7,701 nucleotides of DNA from Actinomycetes bacterium (GTDB lineage: Bacteria > Actinomycetota > Acidimicrobiia > Acidimicrobiales > Microtrichaceae): assembly GCA_023434535.1 (NCBI GenBank), contig JAEYSR010000223.1, forward strand, positions 1 to 7,701. Reading direction: 5' to 3'. Below the pieces are notes generated by a model, which saw only the letters and a list, made by a program, of their open reading frames with translations, did no database searches and was not told the DNA's origin. The translations under genes were made by a program, and so were the position numbers. Each line of letters starts with the position of its first letter. Position 1 is the first letter of the stretch. This document shows positions 4,078-7,701 of the stretch, in pieces.

Positions 4078-7017
4078 ATGGGAAGGAAGGACGACGTCCG
4101 TGAGGACGCAGCGGCCGAGGGACCGGATCCGACGCTCCGGCTCCCGTCGTCGGTGCTCGTGGTCGAGGACAACCCGTCGGACCGGGTGCTGCTGATCGAG
4201 CACCTCAAGGACATCGGCATCCCTGCGTCGGCCGTGACGCACGCCGGCACGTTGGACGCGGCGCGTGAGGCGCTCGCGCAGGGCCCGGTCGAGTGCGTCC
4301 TGGTGGACCTGAGCCTGCCCGACGCCTCGGGCACCGAGGGGGTCGCCGTCCTGGCCGCGTGCGCACCGGACGCCCTCGTCATCGTCGTGACCGGGCGGGA
4401 GGACGACGCCTGGGTGTACGCCTCGATGTCCGAAGGGGCCGACGAGTACCTGTGCAAGCAGACGCTCGACGCCCGAGTCCTCGAGGACGTGATGATCCGC
4501 GCGGATGTCCGCCGCCGGGGCCGCCGCCGGCGGGACTCGGGCGCACCGGCAGGAACCCACCCGCGTCTCGAGCTGGTGGACGGACCGACGGCGACACTGG
4601 ACGGCTCCGGTCGGATCACCTCGATCAACCGCGCATGGCGCCAGGCGGCCCTCGACAACGGGATCCCGCTCTCCGAGATGGGCGTCGGCGTCGACTACCT
4701 CGCCATCTGCGACGGCCACGACACCGAGGGCGAGGGCATCCCGACGGCACAGGGGATCCGGGACGTGCTGGCCCGTCGGATCCCGTCCTTCTCCGCGGAC
4801 TTCCGTCGCGACATCGGCGGGCGGTCCCGGTGGTTCAACCTCCGGGTGGTGCCGATCGGAACCGTCGTCCCCGGTGCGATCGTGTCGCACCACGAGATCA
4901 CCGCGCTCAAGCTGGCCGAGCTGTCGGTCCGATCGAGCCCGCGACGACCGTCCTACGACCAGGAGGCGGCGATCTTCGTGGTGGTCGACGGCGAGGGTCG
5001 CATCGCACGCACCTCCAGCGCCACGCGCGCGCTCCTCGGTCTCGAGGAGTGGCAGCTGGTCGGCCTCGATGCCTTCGAGGGCATCGATCCACTGGACCGC
5101 GATCGTGCCCGAGCCGCCTACGACGCCGTCCAGGGTCGACCCGGGGCGAGCGAGTCGCTCGAGGTCCGCGCCCTCGACGGCGACGGAAGGTGGCGCGACC
5201 TCGACGTGCTCGTCATCAACATGGCCGAGGATCCGGAGGTCGGTGGCACCGTCATCACCGGCTGGGACCGGAGTCGCACCCGACTGGAGCAGATCAGCCG
5301 CTCGATGGAGCTCAGCGTGCTGCGGCGTCTCCCGGTGGCGGTGGTCGTGCTCGACGAGCGGTTCGTCGTGTCCTACTGGAACGACCGGGCGGGCAGCATG
5401 TTCGGGGTCGATCCCGACGACGCCATCGGCCGGTCGCTCCTGGAGCTGGGACTCGCCGACGGCGAGTCGGGCATCCACGCCGAGATCGGCCGGCACCTCG
5501 TCGAGGCCGGCTCCTGGGAGGGCGAGTACGACGCCACCCGCAGCGACGGGTCGCATGTGGCCCTGCACCTGCAGGCCGACGTCCTCGACCTGCCCGACAT
5601 CGGTTTCCGGGGCATCGTGGGTGCCGCCGTCGACATCTCGGACCGCAAGACGCTCGAGGACGACCTCCAGTTCCAGGCCCTCCACGACCCGCTGACCGGA
5701 CTGGCGAACCGCCGCCTCATCACCGGCGTTCTCGACGCGTCGCTCGAACGGGCGGACCAGGACCACATGGTCGCCGTCCTGTTCGTCGACCTCGACGACT
5801 TCGGGGCGCACAACGAAGCTCTCGGCCACCTCGGCGGCGACCAGCTCCTGCAGGAGGTCGCCCGCCAGCTGGAGCAGGCCGTCCGCCCCGGCGACTCGAT
5901 CGCCCGACTGGGCGGCGACGAGTTCGTCGTGTGCTGCCCGGACATCCCGTCCATGGACACCGCCCGCTCGATCGCCGAACGCATCCTCGACCAGCTCGGG
6001 CGGCTGGGCGGAGACACCACAGGAGCCACGGGCGTCGCAGCGAGCATCGGCATCGCGACCGGGATCGCGGGGATCCGAGCCGACGCGGTCCTGCGCAACG
6101 CGGACGTCGCCATGTACGACGCCAAGGAGCGGGGCAAGGGTCGCGTCGAGGTGTTCGACGACGACCTGCACCTGAGGCTCCGACGGTGGAACGACGTCGC
6201 GACACAGCTCGCCGCGTCGCTCGAACGAGGTGAGGTCCACGCCCACTTCCAGCCGCAGTACGACCTGCGGTCGGGAGCGCTGTTCGGGTTCGAGGCACTC
6301 GCCCGTTGGAGCACCGCCGCCGAGCTGCAGGTCGAGGTGATGGAGTTCATCGAGATCGCCGAGGCGAGCGGACTCGTGGTGGAGCTCGGTCGTCAGATGC
6401 TCGCCCAGTCCTGCGCCGCGCTCGTGCGGTGGCGGGAGCTCCGACCCGACCTCGACCTGACCGTCTCGGTCAACGTGTCGGGCCGTCAGCTCGACGACCC
6501 CGCGTTCCCGACCGAGGTGCGCAGCTGCCTGGTCGCACACGGCGTCGAGCCGTCGAGGGTCATCCTCGAGGTCACCGAGTCATCGCTCACCGACGCCGAG
6601 GCGGCGTCGGTCGCTCTCCGGCGTCTCAAGGCGGTCGGCGTGCAGATCGCCGTCGACGACTTCGGGACCGGGTACTCGTCGCTGAGCCGCCTCCACCGGT
6701 TCCCGCTCGACCACCTCAAGATCGACCGCTCGTTCGTCAACACCATGTCGCAGCCGGGCGGCGAGTCGATCGTGCGGGCGGTGCTGCACCTCGCTCAGGA
6801 GCGCGGCCTGTCGACCGTGGCCGAGGGAATCGAGACCCAGGAGCAGCACGACCGCCTCCGGGCCATGGGCTGGACCCTCGGCCAGGGCTTCCTCTGGCGT
6901 CCGGCGTGCCACGCGGACGACGCCGACGAGGTGGTGGCCCGGGCGCAACGGAGCACCCTGTCCGCTCCCGAGCCGCTGACGGCGTCGGCGCCCACGCTCG
7001 ACGACGCAGCCGGCTGA
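4078..7017 (+). CDS. REC-PAS-PAS-PAS-GGDEF-EAL cyclic di-GMP signalling protein
   Basis: 979 residues, no membrane segments. REC about 24-143: acidic pair E30/D31, phospho-Asp77, Thr105, Lys127 (followed by Gln, not the usual Pro). Three PAS-like domains lie at about 165-280 (ends HHEITALKLAE), 294-405 and 412-528 (ends VDISDRKTLEDDL). GGDEF about 530-695: HDPLTGLANRR, metal Asp571, Asn579, Asp588, signature GGDEF at 612-616, and an inhibitory RxxD site R603-D606 exactly five residues before it. Small deviations: Gly576 where Lys is usual after Phe, and GKGR in place of GRNR. EAL about 705-950: Q725, E739-A-L, N799, E831, DDFGTGYSS from D860, K881, AEGIET with E916, Q936. These are the residues active phosphodiesterases need, so synthesis and breakdown of cyclic di-GMP are both plausible. 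It starts 48 bases after the response regulator. ATG 4078 fits the family; no better in-frame start precedes REC. The REC likely takes phosphate from the neighbouring kinase (inference). Confidence 0.95.
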   Translation: MGRKDDVREDAAAEGPDPTLRLPSSVLVVEDNPSDRVLLIEHLKDIGIPASAVTHAGTLDAAREALAQGPVECVLVDLSLPDASGTEGVAVLAACAPDALVIVVTGREDDAWVYASMSEGADEYLCKQTLDARVLEDVMIRADVRRRGRRRRDSGAPAGTHPRLELVDGPTATLDGSGRITSINRAWRQAALDNGIPLSEMGVGVDYLAICDGHDTEGEGIPTAQGIRDVLARRIPSFSADFRRDIGGRSRWFNLRVVPIGTVVPGAIVSHHEITALKLAELSVRSSPRRPSYDQEAAIFVVVDGEGRIARTSSATRALLGLEEWQLVGLDAFEGIDPLDRDRARAAYDAVQGRPGASESLEVRALDGDGRWRDLDVLVINMAEDPEVGGTVITGWDRSRTRLEQISRSMELSVLRRLPVAVVVLDERFVVSYWNDRAGSMFGVDPDDAIGRSLLELGLADGESGIHAEIGRHLVEAGSWEGEYDATRSDGSHVALHLQADVLDLPDIGFRGIVGAAVDISDRKTLEDDLQFQALHDPLTGLANRRLITGVLDASLERADQDHMVAVLFVDLDDFGAHNEALGHLGGDQLLQEVARQLEQAVRPGDSIARLGGDEFVVCCPDIPSMDTARSIAERILDQLGRLGGDTTGATGVAASIGIATGIAGIRADAVLRNADVAMYDAKERGKGRVEVFDDDLHLRLRRWNDVATQLAASLERGEVHAHFQPQYDLRSGALFGFEALARWSTAAELQVEVMEFIEIAEASGLVVELGRQMLAQSCAALVRWRELRPDLDLTVSVNVSGRQLDDPAFPTEVRSCLVAHGVEPSRVILEVTESSLTDAEAASVALRRLKAVGVQIAVDDFGTGYSSLSRLHRFPLDHLKIDRSFVNTMSQPGGESIVRAVLHLAQERGLSTVAEGIETQEQHDRLRAMGWTLGQGFLWRPACHADDADEVVARAQRSTLSAPEPLTASAPTLDDAAG

Positions 7018-7026
7018 GCCGACGCG

Positions 7027-7045
7027 GCGCCGACCCTGGCGGCGC
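7027..7045. terminator. Short hairpin between convergent genes, possible two-way terminator
   Basis: GCGCCG (7027-7032) pairs perfectly with CGGCGC (7040-7045) around a seven-base loop, within the 30 bases between the stop of the GGDEF-EAL gene and the stop of the minus-strand amidohydrolase. Its location between convergent ends suits a shared terminator, but it has only six pairs and no T-run on either side. Confidence 0.4.
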
Positions 7046-7047
7046 GG

Positions 7048-7701
7048 TCAGAAGCGCCGGACCCCGTCCATCCAGGTCTCCAGCACCTCGATGTCGGCCA
7101 GGCGGGACGGATCCACCGATCGCGGGTCCTCGGCCAGCACCACCAGGTCCGCCAGCTTGCCCGGCTCCAGGGACCCGATCTCGTGGTCGCTGTGGCACTG
7201 CCACGCGGCCTCGGAGGTCACGGCCCGGATCGCTGTCTCGACGGGGACGCACTCCGCCGCGTTCAGCTGCACACCTGGATCGCGCCACAGGTCGCGGGTC
7301 ACCGCGTCGTGGAGGTAGCGCAGCGGCTCGATCGGCGTCACGGACTCGTCGGAGTGCATCGTCCAGCGGATGCCGGCCGCGGTGCACGACGCAGTGCGGT
7401 CGAGCATCGCGGCGCGCTCCGGGCCGATGATCTCGTCGCGGAACGCCTGGCCCCAGAAGTAGACGTGACCGATCAGGAACGACGGCGACAGGCCGACCTC
7501 GGCGATCCGTTCGATCTGCTCGTCGTGGAGGATGGAGCAGTGCTCGATCCGATGGCGGGGGTCGACGTGGCCGGCCGCCGCGGCCGCCTCGACCGCAGCG
7601 GTGAGGGCCGTGATCGTGTCGTCGATCGCGCGGTCGCCGTTGGCGTGCACCACGACCTGCCACCCCTCGGCGGCGCGACGTGATGCGGTGTCCCGCATCA
7701 C
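7048..7701 (-). CDS. YtcJ-like amidohydrolase, C-terminal part (5' end outside window)
   Basis: 217 residues are visible; the frame is open at the window edge, so the N-terminal metal-binding HxH region is not seen. The visible part matches the Amidohydro_3/YtcJ group of metal-dependent hydrolases, which usually run to about 500-550 residues. Seen motifs: HANGD (residues 19-23), RIEHCS with His54, MHSDESVTP with the metal-site Asp118, and the C-terminal sheet region IGSLEPGKLADLVVL (175-189) ending in WMDGVRRF. The spacing of the two His motifs and the Asp fits an intact TIM-barrel metal site. Members hydrolyse C-N bonds in amides or cyclic compounds, and the substrate is not predictable here. 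The gene is convergent with the GGDEF-EAL gene, so a shared pathway is not implied. The GTG at 7701 is the edge of view and not a proposed start. Confidence 0.92.
   Translation of the reverse strand: MMRDTASRRAAEGWQVVVHANGDRAIDDTITALTAAVEAAAAAGHVDPRHRIEHCSILHDEQIERIAEVGLSPSFLIGHVYFWGQAFRDEIIGPERAAMLDRTASCTAAGIRWTMHSDESVTPIEPLRYLHDAVTRDLWRDPGVQLNAAECVPVETAIRAVTSEAAWQCHSDHEIGSLEPGKLADLVVLAEDPRSVDPSRLADIEVLETWMDGVRRF

Noticed and set aside
4033..6540. 835-codon open frame antisense to the GGDEF-EAL gene
   Set aside because: Rich in repeated Asp/Glu/Val/His mirror codons with no domain, and fully opposite a protein with many intact motifs. It is a by-product of strong third-position G/C bias.

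Overview
This is a GC-rich, gene-dense bacterial window with strong G/C preference at third codon positions, GTG starts and starts that appear leaderless. A SARP/BTAD-type regulator, an actinobacterial-style HNH protein and TAnnnT boxes sitting at the leaderless distance from starts point to Actinomycetota. A less-studied class such as Acidimicrobiia is possible, but that placement is inference and no marker gene is present.

Layout. (1) Positions 1-605, minus: N-terminal part of an AfsR/SARP-like regulator (winged helix plus start of BTAD), cut by the window edge. (2) Positions 606-912: a 307-base gene-free stretch with a strong hairpin (791-819) and the first copy of a 60-bp palindromic repeat (842-901). 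(3) Positions 913-1671, minus: a compact six-transmembrane voltage-gated K+ channel with filter TTVGYGD. (4) Positions 1672-1960: spacer between divergent genes, holding two more copies of the 60-bp repeat in exact tandem (1793-1852, 1853-1912), so the channel gene is bracketed by direct copies. (5) Positions 1961-2359, plus: a small HNH-type protein in which the usual catalytic His is Cys. (6) Positions 2454-7017, plus: a signalling cluster made of a soluble PAS histidine kinase, a single-domain response regulator overlapping it by 44 bases, and a 979-residue REC-PAS-PAS-PAS-GGDEF-EAL protein. (7) Positions 7048-7701, minus: C-terminal part of a YtcJ-like amidohydrolase, convergent with the GGDEF-EAL gene and separated from it by a short hairpin.

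The three genes of (6) most likely form one pathway. A cytosolic PAS sensor kinase would phosphorylate the CheY-like regulator and perhaps also the REC domain of the GGDEF-EAL protein, and so adjust cyclic di-GMP. The GGDEF signature, its inhibitory RxxD site and the EAL catalytic residues all look intact, so both synthesis and breakdown are possible. The gap before the GGDEF-EAL gene holds both a strong hairpin and a sigma-28-like promoter pattern. They overlap, and may be competing readings of the same bases.

The least explained item is the three-copy 60-bp hairpin repeat around the K+ channel gene. I do not recognise its family.
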